Source of the DNA: Callipepla californica brunnescens
Lineage: Eukaryota; Chordata; Aves; Galliformes; Odontophoridae
Assembly (NCBI GenBank): GCA_023055505.1
Contig: JALIRH010000007.1
Span: 27,881,720-27,945,719, forward strand
Length of the DNA: 64,000 nucleotides
Direction: 5' to 3'
Part shown: in pieces, positions 22,146 to 34,663 of the stretch
How positions within the stretch are numbered: position 1 is the first letter of the stretch
How the letters are laid out: each line of letters starts with the position of its first letter
Position numbers and translations under genes: made by a program
The notes under the pieces: model-generated
The model's database searches: none
Told to the model about the DNA's origin: nothing
Seen by the model: the letters and a program-made list of their open reading frames with translations, nothing else

Positions 22146-24028
22146 TTATCATGTCTGATAATGGCTCAGGTCTCAAAGCAGTTTGTTTGCTAAACTGAAT
22201 TCCTGTTGAGTGCACTGGTCTGTCTAAAAAGGATCCTCTGGAAAATTTGTGCATGAACACATTATGAAGAACTGCCACAGGATATACTATAGATTAGAAA
22301 AAAAAACATGACCTTAGTCTTTCTGGTTCCTAAATTCCCTTTGCTTGGTTTCACACCAGTAATAGTGCTCTTCAGCTTCCATTATCTTGAGCTTTCTGAG
22401 CTCATTGGAAGCCTCCACATACTCACAGAAATTAGGCTTGTTGCACCCTCCTAACTCTGCAGCTGACCTTGTAGTCTTCTACCCCATGAGCCCACCTGCA
22501 GTCTATCATCACATGGGCCACAGACTATCCACTCCCCATTCAGACACTTTAATCCACCTATCCTATCTTTCTTTTAATGTTGTCTTATTCAAGATATCCG
22601 ACTACGTATCACTCTGTAAGACATCTTTAAATCTCGCACTGCATGTGAAAGAACTCCTTTACTTGATTTTCTGTGGAAATTAGAGTTGATTTCCAAGAAG
22701 GATTATGATGCGTGCTTTATGTCTTAATTTAAGAAACATGCACAAGTGAAATGTCTGGGAGGGAGAGACAAATGCATTGTTGCGCAGGTGCTTTCAGCTA
22801 CTTTGCTGGCAATTTAGTAGACTAATAGGTAATTGATAGCACACTGATTATCCAGTGTTAGAAACATTGTTTTACTTAGAATTTGCAAGACTTAGAGTGG
22901 CGATGCTTGAACTGCTAGCTGTGATTATCTTCCTTTTGGTATTTTCAGATTCATCGCTATTTACGGCACCACAACAGGCTGCTGTAGATTTGTTCGTGAT
23001 CCATTTCAGCTTTCTGTTGAAACCGTAGAGCTGTAATTGATGTTCCCTGCCAGTGCTATTTGCAGTGAACATCAAAAGAGTTCCAGCACCTTTTAACTTT
23101 TGCTGTTGTCTGTTGAGCAGCCAAGCAACTCAGCCACACATGAAAAACTGTACTAAACCATCTCTGAATTAGAGCTGTAACTCTGGAAAAAGTTAAACAA
23201 GTTGTGTTTGGACTTAAAGAAAGGGTTTGCAGCAGGAAGCTGCTCACTTTGTTGGCAGGCAGCAGTGGGAAGGACCTGTCTGGAAGATGAAGGTGCTCTG
23301 TGCCAGCTGGCTGGCTTTCAGGCAGTAATTAGTAGCCAGTGGGTGGGTAGAGCTAGGAAAGGTGATGCCGAGGTCTCTTTGATCTTGTTGAGGAGAGATG
23401 CACTGCTTTGCTTTGAGTGCACCCTGCTAAGTGAGGGTGAGTCACAGACAGCACTTGCCTGCATATTTGCAAATTTGAGATCACAAACATGCAGATACTC
23501 ACTTTTTTTTTCTTAAAGAAATGTACCTGTCCTCTCATCACTTCTCAAAGACAGTGAACACAAAACAAAACATGTTACTGTCAACATTCTATCACTGAGT
23601 CCAAAGAGCAAAGGTATGGCATCTGGTTTTTCACCTCCTCTTGGGGGCTCCATGCTTAAGCTCAGCTTGAAGTGTCCCCTCTGCAAACTCTGGAGCTGGA
23701 TCCAGTGGGGGACAGAGCTCCTAGCTGGGTCCTAGCCCCCCGCAGAGCCTGCAGACAAGTGCAACAAGAATCAGGCAGGGGCCAAATTGTCTATCTGGTG
23801 GTCTTCCCCCAAAACTGGTAATTATGTCAGACAGCTTCAACCAAATTTGGAGAGGACTCTAACATGCTGTTGCCATCAGCAGCCGCTTAATTCTTAGGTC
23901 AGAAGAGACAGTGAACTATCTGCCCCTGTGCTTTTCTGTGTGCTTTTATTTGTTACTTCAGATTTCTGTGTACATACTACAGACAACAGAGAAATCAGAG
24001 TGCTAAACATTTGTCAACCTGGCAAGAT
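22146..24028. other. Unique DNA, no gene
   Basis: No coding region is supported; the longest frame (23202-23516, plus, 104 codons) matches nothing known to me. A G+C-richer segment lies at about 23640-23790. No transposon was recognised. Confidence 0.45.
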
Positions 24029-24640
24029 CACAGAGTCATTAAGTTTGGAAAAAACCCCTAAGATCATCTAGTCCAACTCAGCCCATCCCCACCATGCCCA
24101 CTAACCATGTTCTTCAGTGCCACATCTATTGGTTTCTTGATGACCTGCAGGCATGGTGACTCCACAACCCCCCTGGGCAGCCTGTGCCAGTGCCTCACCA
24201 CTCTTTCCGAGAAGGAATTTTTCCTAATATCCAACCAAAATCCCCCTTAGGACAACTAAAGATTATCACCTTTCAGCCTCTTCTCTCGGGTAACAGGGAT
24301 AAGGGTGGCCTGTGCCTCAACACAACCTCCTTTCAGGTCATTGTAGGGAGTGAATATCTCTCCTGGGCCTCCTGTTCTCCAAATTAAACAGTCTCAGTTC
24401 CTTCAGCTGATCCCCATAAGACTTGTGCTCCAGACCCCTCACAGCTTTGTTGCCTTCCTCTAGACATGCTCCAGGGCCACAGTGTAGTGGGGGCCCAAGT
24501 CTGAACACATTGCTCAAGGTGCAGCCTCACCAGTTCTGAGTTCAGAGGGACTCACCTCCCTGCTCCTGCTGGATGCACTATTTCTGACACTAGCCAGGAT
24601 GCTGCTGAGATCCTTGATATCCCATGTTATCAAGTCTGGA
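24029..24640 (-). mobile_element. CR1 LINE 3' end, antisense, long copy
   Basis: The tail complement at 24029 is decayed (ATCACAGAGTCATTAAG), followed by ATCATCTAGTCCAACTCAGC, CACCATGCCCACTAACCATG, GGGCAGCCTGTGCCAGTGCC and CTTCAGCTGATCCCCATAAG. It belongs to the same subfamily as 41098-41490 and 46427-46605, sharing the CCACTAACCATGT block. About 600 bases survive with no usable frame. Confidence 0.93.
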
Positions 24641-25924
24641 ACAGATATGTTTGCTTGAAATATAGTTTAGACTGAATGAGTGGTGTTTGAAGCATCCCCT
24701 GCGGGGCATACTGTGAACTGCAGTGTTCAGATTACAGGGCTGTGACCCATCAACAATTCATTTCTGGAAATGTACAGAAGAGCCAAACCTTGTTGTGTTC
24801 AGAAACCAAATGAGGTTTTGGTTCCATATATATGTGTCAAAATGAGCCTTTGAGAGAGGAAAGACAGGAGAAACATGTTTTAATCAATGATGTGGAATGA
24901 AGTAGGGAGTTCTGCAACCCAAACCCAAGGTGCTCAATGGGCTGACCTACACAGGAGGCACAAGCACATGATGTCTGTCTATTCTCTGAGAACACAGTGA
25001 GGAATCTATGCCATCTACACCTACAGGTGGTCACATCCTTGAGTAAAAGGTATGTAAACTTACTTTGGTTTTGTTTTCCTTTTGTCTCTCATTGATAAAT
25101 GACTGAGAGTCAGAGAAAGGAAAATCATGAGACTTATTTCAGAATGTATTTGCCAGTTATCTTTGTAGTGCTGATGATTTAGATTTGTAACCTAAAGCTG
25201 GTAGCATTAGGAGATAATTAGATCTGAAAGATTTAAAAAGTAACATTGAATTAGGAAGACAAAAGAGACTAAGAACAAAATGCCTGTTGTGGAGTCAGTT
25301 TGCACTGTCTTTTTCCTACCAAATGCACCTTCAGTTTTACAGTAATAAAGTGCTTGAAATTCAGATAAGAGGTTGAATCCATTGTTAAATTAGATATCAC
25401 TGGTCTTGTAAGCCTTGACCTAACTGTATAAATGATGACACTAATCACCCTCAAAAGGAAGCTGTGCATAATGAGTCTGTGTGAATGACAACATGCATTA
25501 CCTCATTAACTTCCTATATTAAATAAAAAAGAAAGTGATTTTGAGTTAATTCAAAAATAATGGTTCTTGTGACAACTGGCTTTCCCTGATTTTCCCTGTG
25601 TTTCCACTGTAATCATCTCAGGACCACATTCTGTCTTTTTTCCAGTGCTATCTGCAATGCAGGGCACTGGACCACCAGGACCTGATGAGCCTCCCCACAG
25701 CACTTAATTCCTTTGGGACAGAATGGGAAAAGGATTAGAAGATTGCTAAAATCCACTGGCAGGGGTGGGCTGGCTGACAGCATTAGGAGCCTTATCTCCT
25801 CATGAAATTTTCCCATTTGTTTGTGTTTATTCTCTGTCCTGACTGCAACCTTCAGCTCCCTTTGATGTACTTGGGGCTCTGCAGAACCTATGCTTTCCTT
25901 CTTAGGGATTATTGATGCTGGCCT
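24641..25924. other. Unique DNA, no gene
   Basis: No gene is recognised. Minus frame 25975-25613 (120 codons) overlaps the CR1 tail at its start and is treated as chance. Confidence 0.45.
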
Positions 25925-26062
25925 TGCATTGCCCTGTCCCTGGAGGCACTGAAGGGCAGGTTGGTTGGGGCCCAAGTTAGGTGGCAGCCCTGTCTGTGGC
26001 AGGGGCTTGGAATGAGACAGTCTTTTAGGTCCCTTCTAGCCTAAGCCATTCTATGATAAGTT
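25925..26062 (+). mobile_element. CR1 LINE 3' end, short
   Basis: The last ~135 bases of CR1 in sense: CCTGGAGGCACTGAAGGGCA, GGTTGGTTGGGGCCCAAG, TTAGGTCCCTTCTAGCCTAA and a single tail unit CCATTCTATGATAAG. Strong 5' truncation; no coding content. Confidence 0.85.
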
Positions 26063-27812
26063 GACCCTGTTGTAGACAGGGAACCCCTTTATAGGCTTTT
26101 GAGCATCTCTTGTAGCATGAAGAGCCCTCTGTGGAAGCCAGAAAGGGTATTTTGAGAATGTGTACCAGTGAGCTGGGGCCAAGCCAGTCCCATCACCATG
26201 CTACAAGAATCTTTATCCACTGCTGCTACAGGCTGATTCTTTGGAGGTGAATTGCAGTCACATTGCAGACAAGGGCAGGGATTATCTGTTTGGTGTGCAT
26301 TCACATAAAGCCTGTGAGAGGGCTCTGATTCATCTTTAGGCTCCGTGTGAACTACAGTAGCGTGTGCGTAATAATGTCCCAGCTTGGCTTTGCACTCCAG
26401 CCCACTCTTCACAACAGTAAGGTAACACAAGCAATGTAAAATGTAATAGTTGGATGTCCTACTCCATTAATAATGCATAATATATCTGGATGTATGAAAT
26501 CAGCAATTTTACACTAAGTCAAGGCTGGAAGAGTAGTTAGGATTGAACAGCTGCAATGTCGTTGTGTCTGCTGTATCAGTGTTACCTATAATTTTAGTGT
26601 GATGCTTATCACTTTGCTGCCAGTACTGTGTTTGTGTGGACATAGATTAGTGTATGAGGCACAAGGCAAGTAGGTGAAGAAGCATCCTGATTCCCCAGAT
26701 TGTTATTTGTTCTTCCTTTTAGCAGGTTTGCAATTAGGAAACTTAATTTTCAAAGCAATACTGTGAATAATAATGTGTACACTCATAAACCAAACAAAAT
26801 GAATGTATGGCCATGCCCCCTTGCACAGTTCAGTGTTCTTATTTAAGTATGCTGCCATCTCACTATTGGATTTCAGATGTTTATACCTCTTATCATGTTG
26901 CACATAATGTACAACATTTTAGCTGTGCTGCAGAAATTAGAGGCTGTACACTTAATTGCATCCTGAAAGAGAAAGAAGTGCTAAAATAAGGTAATTCTGT
27001 ACTCAAAATGACTGCTCTTTAAAACTCTCTTCCCCTATTCATCCACAATTTTGGCCTGAGTTGGTGAGTCCTTTCCCCCATATAATGCTCTTTCATTCAG
27101 ATACACTTCTTTTTAAAAGAGACAATTGATTTAATCTTTTATAAGGTCAGGAATATATATTTTACTGGCCAAAGGGAAATAGAAAGCAGTGCCAGTCATT
27201 GGAAATGAAAAACTAATTGACAAGACAGAACTTCACCACTGTTCTATTCCTTCCATCAGAGATTTATTTTCTTGGATTGAAGGTGACAAATTTTGGAGAT
27301 CCCCAGCTCAACCTCAGTCTGCACACCCTGCCAGCAGCTATCATGGATGTCAAAAGCACGTGCAGCCTGAGGCTGGGTGCTCAGCAGCAAGCTCTGCTTT
27401 GCTTTCTATACGTAGTTGCATAGCTGGGGAGGGTCAGGTTGAGTAACAAGAAAAGGATCTTCATCTTCATCAGGTGGTGGTTGGACCATGAAACAGTCTC
27501 CACAGGGTGATGGTCATGGCTCCAAATTGCCAGAGTTAAAGGAATTTCTGGATGACACTTCCCATATATGTAACTTCTACGTGGTACTTGAAAGTTGATG
27601 TAAAGAGTAAGAGCAGCAACGCAAAAGCAGAAGTACTTTCCAACTCCACCAAAATCACAGTGCAAATAATGTAAAATGAGCATTCTCTCCCCAGCCCACT
27701 TCTAAAAACCCAGCAAATAATGAAAAGTAATTCCAAACCTACGTTTCAAAACTAGCAGACCTTCTCACATACCTTCATTGCTAATATGAGCAACAGGATG
27801 TGCCAGTGTCCT
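26063..27812. other. Unique DNA, no gene
   Basis: No repeat or gene is recognised. The minus frame 26430-26089 (113 codons) and minus frame 27683-27381 (100 codons) have no family resemblance. Confidence 0.45.
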
Positions 27813-27884
27813 TCAGCTGGGGATGGGCTAGATGATCTCTAGTGGTCCCTTCCAACCCCTACAATTCTGTGATTCTGTGATATT
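27813..27884 (+). mobile_element. CR1 LINE 3' end, very short
   Basis: Only about 70 bases of CR1 remain: GGGCTAGATGATCTCTAGTG, GTCCCTTCCAACCCCTACAA and the tail ATTCTGTGATTCTGTGATA. It is an extremely 5'-truncated insertion. Its tail looks cleaner than that of 25925-26062, suggesting a somewhat younger copy. Confidence 0.88.
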
Positions 27885-28802
27885 GCCTGGGACAGGGAAC
27901 AAATTCCCAGCAGGGTCCCTTGCACCCTGTTCCAACTCCTTCTACCAGGTTGCTTTCAGATCCTGTGCTCAGATTTATTGCCTCCAGCACTCACTGGGAA
28001 ATGTCAGCAAGATTTATGGGCAGGTTGCCAAGGGCACAATTCAACTGTGATAATGAAAAGGCTTCCAATTAGCGTCAGATAAAGATGACAGACTCAATCT
28101 GTCTTTGTGAAAGCTGAAACCTTCCAAGTACCACATTGCCTTCATGCTGAGTTCTCAGGTGCCATTCTCTCACCTTAACTTACATCAGCCATGATAAAAT
28201 GGAATAGCGAAGGCAAAGTAATTACACCAGAAAGTGCTTGTTCTGGCTTGGCCCTCTCTTGTTATGTTACTGAGTGCTGGACCTTCTCATGACATAGATG
28301 AATGTAGTCTGTCTGTCTCTCTCCTTCCCACAAAATAAAAATGAAATATGAAACATATTCAAGGAAATTCAATCACAAAGCTTGCTTTGTCTGCTTTTAT
28401 ACTCATGAAGCCTAGGGTATTTAAACTTCTTATGATCCATTGGATTTTCATAGCTCTTTCAGTTTTGTTTATGACTAGATCTCTTCTATACCCATTGGAT
28501 GTGTTCACTTTATTACGGGGTATAGGGGAAGACAGTATGGAGCTCCTGTTTGATGTTACCTTGGAGGTACACTAGCCTGCACAGCTTGATGCTATTCTCT
28601 GAAGGCAAAAACTTTGGAGTGATATTTCATAGCGACCTGCTAGAAGGATGTTCATCGATAGAGATCTGGGTTCCAACAGCTCTTTAATAGAGAAATATGC
28701 CACCATTCTGGCAAACTTAAAGGTTAATCATGGATATCATGGAATTCTCTAGTGACTTGGATTCAAATATCTAATATCTGATGCATGTTGAAATCTTGAC
28801 AA
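27885..28802. other. Unique DNA, no gene
   Basis: No coding or repeat feature is recognised. One 75-codon plus frame (28348-28575) is treated as chance. Confidence 0.45.
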
Positions 28803-29072
28803 GCTGGAGAAATGTGTTGACCTCATAAAGTTCAACACTGGACTTCCAAGGCCCGCTCGTTGAACAGCTGAACATGATCCAGCAGTGTGTGCCCACAGCC
28901 CAGAAGGTCAGCAGTATACTGGCCTGCATCAGAAGAGGGGTTCCCAGCAGGGAGAGGGAGGTGATTTTCCCTCTCTACTCTGCCCTTGTGAGCCCCCATC
29001 TGGAGTACTGTGACCAAGCCTGGGGCCTCCAACACAGGAAAGATGTGGAGCTGTTGGAGAGAGTTTAGAAGG
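28803..29072 (+). mobile_element. CR1 LINE fragment, first of two joined pieces
   Basis: Sense CR1: GCTGGAGAAATGTGTTGACC, TGAACATGATCCAGCAGTGT, CATCAGAAGAGGGGTTCCCA, CCCCATCTGGAGTACTGTGA and GATGTGGAGCTGTTGGAGAG. A part of the consensus is missing near 28850. It ends at about GAGAGTTTAGAAGGGG, where a second CR1 piece begins at an earlier consensus position. Confidence 0.88.
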
Positions 29073-29310
29073 GGCTACACATGGAGTGCTGTGTCCAGTT
29101 CTGGGCTCCTCAGTATGAGTGAGCGCTGGACAAACTGGAGAGAATCCAACATAGGTCCACCAAGGATGATGGAGAAACTCTTCTAAGAGGAAAGGCTGAG
29201 AGAGCTGAGACTGCTCAGCCTGGAGGAGGCTCAGGAGGATCTTACCAATTTGTAGAAAATACCTAAAGGAAGGGTGCAAAGATGACAGAGGCCTTAGGAC
29301 TCTTTTTCAG
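29073..29310 (+). mobile_element. CR1 LINE fragment, second of two joined pieces
   Basis: It restarts with ACATGGAGTGCTGTGTCCAG, so the segment 'ggagtactgtg...' already present at 28999 occurs again. It continues through CAGTATGAGTGAGCG, AGAGGAAAGGCTGAGAGAGC and TGCTCAGCCTGGAGGAGG to about 29310. The 3' tail is missing. Sequence details differ from the first piece, pointing to another CR1 subfamily. Confidence 0.85.
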
Positions 29311-30689
29311 AAGTCCAATCTATTAACTTATTCCTTTATTTCTCAGATGTTGTTCTCCTATACTAACTTACTGCTGTTTCCACACAACCTATTTTTCACT
29401 TGGCTGCTCTGCTCTTTTCAGAACATATTCTTGAGATATCTGTTCATTGCTGCTGAAAATCCCAGCCCAGGAAAGAACTAGCTACCTACTTTCCCTAAAT
29501 CACAAATGACAGTGTTAAATTCAGTAGCAGTTTTCCTACTGGTTGCATGGAAATTTAAATTCAGCTCAAATAATTGGCCTATGATCACACTTTTCCTCAT
29601 AAGTTTGCAGAGTTATTTCATATTCATTGATATTTTTGATCCTCTTGCTCTGGCTTTGTTCTTCTGAAGTCTACCCATGTGAGGATCTGCAACATGGCAC
29701 GAAACCCGCCTGGAACAGGAGGAAGATTTCCACTGTCTGTGGTTAGCCTTGGGACAAATCAGCACAAAAGGAACCTCTCAGTCTCTGGGTAGGTGCTTCC
29801 AGCTCTCCCTTCCAGAGAATGTGGAGTTTTGGAGCTGTCTTTGTAAGATAAAGCTACAGTGTAGCACTCACCTGCTTTTTATTTGCACAGTCTGACAACA
29901 ATCGTTCACTTATTTAGATCTATACTTTACTTTTCCAATATTTAGTCCACTTCTCTGTTTTGTTTTTAAAGCTTGCTCCCTCCTGCCATCTCTATCCTTC
30001 ATACAATAGTGTTTTTCTCCATTGATTTATTTAATTTAATGAGATTTTCCAAGTGATTTAACACAGACACTTTTCAAATCCCTTGGGATAGAAATTTCTG
30101 CATCACATTTGTCGTGTCTCCTATTTCTTCCCATTTTCTCTGGACTGTCAGGCATAGACCTTGCAAAAAACCACGTTCTCTGAGCCTCTCTTAAAGTTTT
30201 ATACCATTTCTTTAAAGCAACCGTAGTGTTTCATGAGTTGGAAACAATGTATGTGTTTTGCTGCTGGAAATAGGAGTTGTCATTTTCCATAAAGTTAGGC
30301 CCATTGTCTGGAAAAGGTCTTTGTCAATAGCAGTGGTTCTGAGCTATGAGCACCAACTTCCAAGAAGCAAGCAGCAGCCGTGCTCATCTGTCCTTTGTAA
30401 CTTTCTCTGCTTGTGCTAGGGGACTCCAGTCTGTAGCCCAATGTTTCAGGCAAATGTCCTGCTGATGGGGGAAGTCCTTTCACTATTCTGTTCACAGAAT
30501 TTATGATAAAAGACATAGAGCAAAAAGGAGTAATCTCTCTCAATGCATTTAAATTCCTTTCACAACGGGATCCAAATGTTCTAAATTCATGTCAAAAGAT
30601 GTTCTAGCTACAGATTTACAAGAGTATGTGAGGCACAGCTGAGGGAAAAAAAATTGAAACAAAGCAGAAAAAACGTCCCTGTGGGAAAG
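29311..30689. other. Unique DNA, no gene
   Basis: No gene or named repeat is recognised. AT-rich and low in CpG. Confidence 0.45.
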
Positions 30690-31080
30690 ACAGAGGTATG
30701 GGAGAGGTTGAGAGAGCTGGGACTGCTCAGTCTGGAGAAGAGACTCAGGGGATCTCTTCAATGTCCACAAATACCTAAAGGGAGGGTGCAAAGAGAGAGG
30801 ACAGAGCCAGGCTCGTTTCAGTGCTGCTCAGTGACAGGACAAGAGGCAATGGGCAAATTGGAACCAAGGAATTTCAGCACTGGGAAGCACTTCTGTGCTG
30901 TGCAGGTGATGGAGCACTGGCAAAGGCTGCCAAAAGGACTCCTTGGAATTGTCCAAAAGCTACATGGATACAGGTCTGGGCACTCTGCTCAGGGTTTTCC
31001 TGCTTGGGCAGGTGTTCGAGCAGGTGGACCCTTCCCATCTCAAATGTTCTGTGACATTTTGTACTTCTGTGATACTTGCA
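30690..31080 (+). mobile_element. CR1 LINE 3' end
   Basis: Sense CR1 3' region: GGTTGAGAGAGCTGGGACTG, CTCAGTCTGGAGAAGAGACT, ACAAATACCTAAAGGGAGGG, GATGGAGCACTGGCAAAGGC, and a decayed tail TTCTGTGACATTTTGTACTT. A 179-codon plus frame (30654-31193) runs through and past it. That frame is a chance opening in CR1 DNA, since this part of the element is mostly untranslated. Confidence 0.88.
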
Positions 31081-34000
31081 GTCTCTGGAGTGGGGGATCA
31101 TGGCCTCTCCCTGCCTTGTCCCACAGCTCACACTGTGTTGTCAGTCAGGGAAGGAGCCATTGCTTCTTCTGCACATCACAGGTGACATTTTGATGGTATT
31201 GATTAAATGGTGGGAGAATGCATTTTAACTGTCAGTTTGCCTTTGATAAAGCCAAGCTGGTTCTGCTGAAGAAGATATAAGATATTCTAAATTTGATTTT
31301 CTCACAAAGAGCCCAAAGACTGTTCTACTGGTAGGACGTGCTCTGTTATCAGCTCTGCTATCAGCAGAATGTAATCAGTGACTTACAGTAGGATATTTAC
31401 ATTCTTTATTGCCAGGACACTACACAATGAGGATTTGCCTGTGGCAGAGAAAGTGAAAATGAGAGAAAATGACTTCTTGCACACAAGTTATGCTGTTTGT
31501 TTTCATGGTTTGAAATACAGACGCAGGAAGCAACTTAAAATACCCCACAGAAATTAACTGAATGTGAAAAACAGCATTACGAGTGTATTATTTATGTCCT
31601 GTGCCAGACAAAGCTGGTGCCTCATGGTGCTGGTGAGTCCTGTTTCTCATCCTGACAGTGATAGTCTGCTCACAGGCAGTACGCTAATTTAAGTCAGACT
31701 ACTAAAACAAATCTTAAATTAGATATAGCAGGAGGACTCCATTAGAAAAAAAAAATCATTTGATTTGCTGCTTCTGGTATGTATTAAACAAACACAAGAT
31801 GGAATAAAACCAGTTTGAAAGCACTCATTGGCAGTATCTATCTCAAAATTTAAATTGGCTACAATCACATCTTCCATTAAACATTTTTGTGTTTGAGTTG
31901 CAGCTGGTTCAAGAGGGTAGAAAAAAGTAATGATGACAAAGAAGGAGGAGCTGAGCTGGTCTGTTTTCAGAATGAGGTGGGCTACCAAATGCTGAGAGTG
32001 GGCACCCAATTGCCTTTGTAGCCCAAGGATCAGGATAAGTAGCCCCTAAGGATGATTCTTGAGGTTGTGGATACTTTTTACTGGAAGGAGCCATGTCCCC
32101 ACCACTGGGAGAAATGCCTGATGATGAAGCCCTGATATGAATGCCTGGTTGCCATTCATTTCCTTGCTCAGTTTTTTGAACTTCTACCTCCAGCCACACA
32201 AACATTGTTTTACCTTTTCCTAACATTTCACTTCCCTTCTGTTGACCTTGTTATGTTTTCTACCTTTACCATCTACTTCTAAACTCTGTCTAGCTGCAAT
32301 AGCTCATATGCACACAGAACATACACACGCATGTGCTCAAAGCCCTTCAAACACACAGCCCCTTTTGCCCCTTTTTGTGTTCTTGGCATATCTTTGTCTC
32401 CCTACATTAAATAATTCTCTCCCTTTGCCTGTTTTCAGCAAGTGACACCGAGATATGTGGAAAGTAATCCAGCTCTCCCGTAGCACGCCTGAAACAATGT
32501 GGTGTGTCAGCACCGCCGCAAGTGAACAGCTCCTCCAAATAGCTCAGAATAAGAGTCCGAATATTCGACATGAAAAGTCATCATTGCCCCCATAGATCTG
32601 GAAGGTATCGTCCCTAGAGGTTAAGGGAACATAAACAACAATGGCAAAAGCAAAGGCAAGAAATGCTGTATTTCTTACCAATTAAAGCGTATTTCTGACA
32701 CTTTGCAGAGGCAATGCACGCTCAACTCTCTTGAGAGGTCTGCTGCTGAAGCTGTAATGTGGCTCCTGCCTTCACAGCTCTGTGCTGCCACACCAAGTAA
32801 TTATCCTTGCTGAGCGCATTGCTTCCTAATGCCCCCAAAACATGCTCAGCAGAGGAAAGGTGAGACATGCCTTTTGGGTGAAAAGGGATGCTAAGTAGTG
32901 AATAAGCATGACAAGAACTGGAGCTTGCACAATTATCAGCCACATACTGGATAGAGGAATTGAGAAGGAGATGTCTTCCACTGGGAAAATACTGATTTGG
33001 CAATGTTAATGAGGCTCTGAGGATGGGCTGGCACCCAGGCCAGATGGCAGCCCTACCTGCTGGGCAGAACTTCTGCACTTCTGGCTCCTCCTGTACGGTC
33101 CCATCTACACCAAGTGTTTATTCTGAACGAAATTTCACTTTCCAGCATATTTCTCTGGCTCAGTCGTGGTTGTTTTGCCCTGAAAAAGCTCTTCTACTTT
33201 AAAAATTAAGATTTACTGTAAATGCCTCTTTTGTGAGAACTGGAGGGAACATACTCTGCAGGTCCTTATGTCTGGATGGAGAAACAGTCACCAGAAACCA
33301 GTAGGACATCCATGCCCACCAAGAAACCATGTGTAGAAGTCCCCCAGGGCATGCTGAACTCCACAGAACGATCACACTGCTGAACCCCCAGAGCTGATAA
33401 GCTCAGAATCCTGCAAAACATCAGATCTGCTCGAGGCCACCAGCACATGCTGCCATCAAGCTGCACAACCCGTGTCACCTCCAAGCAGTGGCTGCTGTGG
33501 AATGCAGACAGACACCTGAGGGAACAAGGGCTCTGAAGGCTTTCTGAGCAACCTGGAAGCCACCATTTCTTCAGCACAAATCCCTTCAGTGAACAGTGAG
33601 TGGGTACTGCTGAACAAATCACAGACATTGTTATGTATTGTTAATTACAGCTTGGCTCTATTAATGACAACAATTTCTTTAGTAATATTTCTTCTAACAA
33701 AGGCTGAATGCAAACTGTTTCATCCTCAACTTATTTTACACCAGGAAAAAGAGAACTGTCATCTTATTTTCATCACTGCACATTCCCTTCTAGCTGCTGC
33801 ACAATGAGGCAGGAAAGATGAGGCCCTAAAAGAAAACTATGCAAAATACTAAATTAATAGGAAACTATGCATTAATTTTAATTATTGCCAAATAATTAAG
33901 AAAAAGTGTCTTGCCTCTCCCCAGCAGCATTTAAGCAATAGAGATAAATACCAAAATAATTATTTTCCTTGTACTATTGCCAAAGACAATAATTAAGACA

Positions 34001-34628
34001 GTTTAAACATCACTGGAGACGTTCTGGAAATGCAGCTGGGAGGGGGAGGACACAGCTGTTCAGATAACACCTCCTTTGGCAGGGATGGCAGGGGATTCAG
34101 CATGAGTCTCTCACAGAGACCATCATGTTGTTTTAATTAGTTGAATGAATTTAAGCAGATAACACACTGAAGGTGGTCACAAGTGGCATTACTGTGTTGT
34201 TTGCTGAGATGTGCTATGGGAAGGAATATTTTGGCTTCTCAAAGAGTAGAGAGAGCAGCCAGAGAGAAAAAATCTTCACTGGTTGAGTTTTGCGGCACAA
34301 GCAGGTTTAGTATCAGGATCATTCATCCCTTTCACAGCCATGTCAAACATCAGGAGTACACTTAGAATTCTGCTCCATCATCAGCATGACTCCCTGCAAA
34401 GACCAGCACATTTCATCTAGGGGATTATTTCAGTGCTGTTGGGATGCACCTTGGATTTTACTTGTTTTTGTTCTGCAGCATCAGATCTGAGAGGCTGTGA
34501 TCTGTGGTTAAATCTGGTAATGCTCTGTAGAGGGAAGGTACAGAAAAACTGGAGACCCCGTTGCTGGCTGCTGCTGCTTACTAGGTCAGAAAAGGCAAAG
34601 GGGAGAATTCAGGAAAAAATGCAAAAGA

Positions 34629-34629
<1 letters not shown>
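31081..34629. other. Unique DNA with candidate regulatory patches
   Basis: No gene is recognised. Notable parts are a CpG-retaining patch at about 32470-32720, a G+C-richer segment at 33230-33600 with a 120-codon minus frame (33628 to 33266) of no known family, and a TAAT-rich segment at about 33820-34150. No CR1 fragment was seen in 3.5 kb. Confidence 0.45.

Positions 34630-34660
<31 letters not shown>
34630..34660. repeat. Poly(A) run of 31
   Basis: Thirty-one uninterrupted adenines, the longest homopolymer in the window. No retrogene or SINE body is recognisable upstream, and no clear target duplication flanks it. CR1 does not leave poly(A) tails, so a simple homopolymer expansion is the most economical reading. 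Confidence 0.95.

Positions 34661-34663
<3 letters not shown>

Noticed and set aside
26089..26430. 113-codon minus-strand frame
   Set aside because: No family resemblance; treated as chance.
30654..31193. 179-codon plus-strand frame
   Set aside because: It runs mainly through the untranslated 3' region of a CR1 copy and into unrelated DNA, so it is not a gene.
33266..33628. 120-codon minus-strand frame in a G+C-richer segment
   Set aside because: No domain or homolog recognised and no splice context; higher G+C lengthens chance frames.
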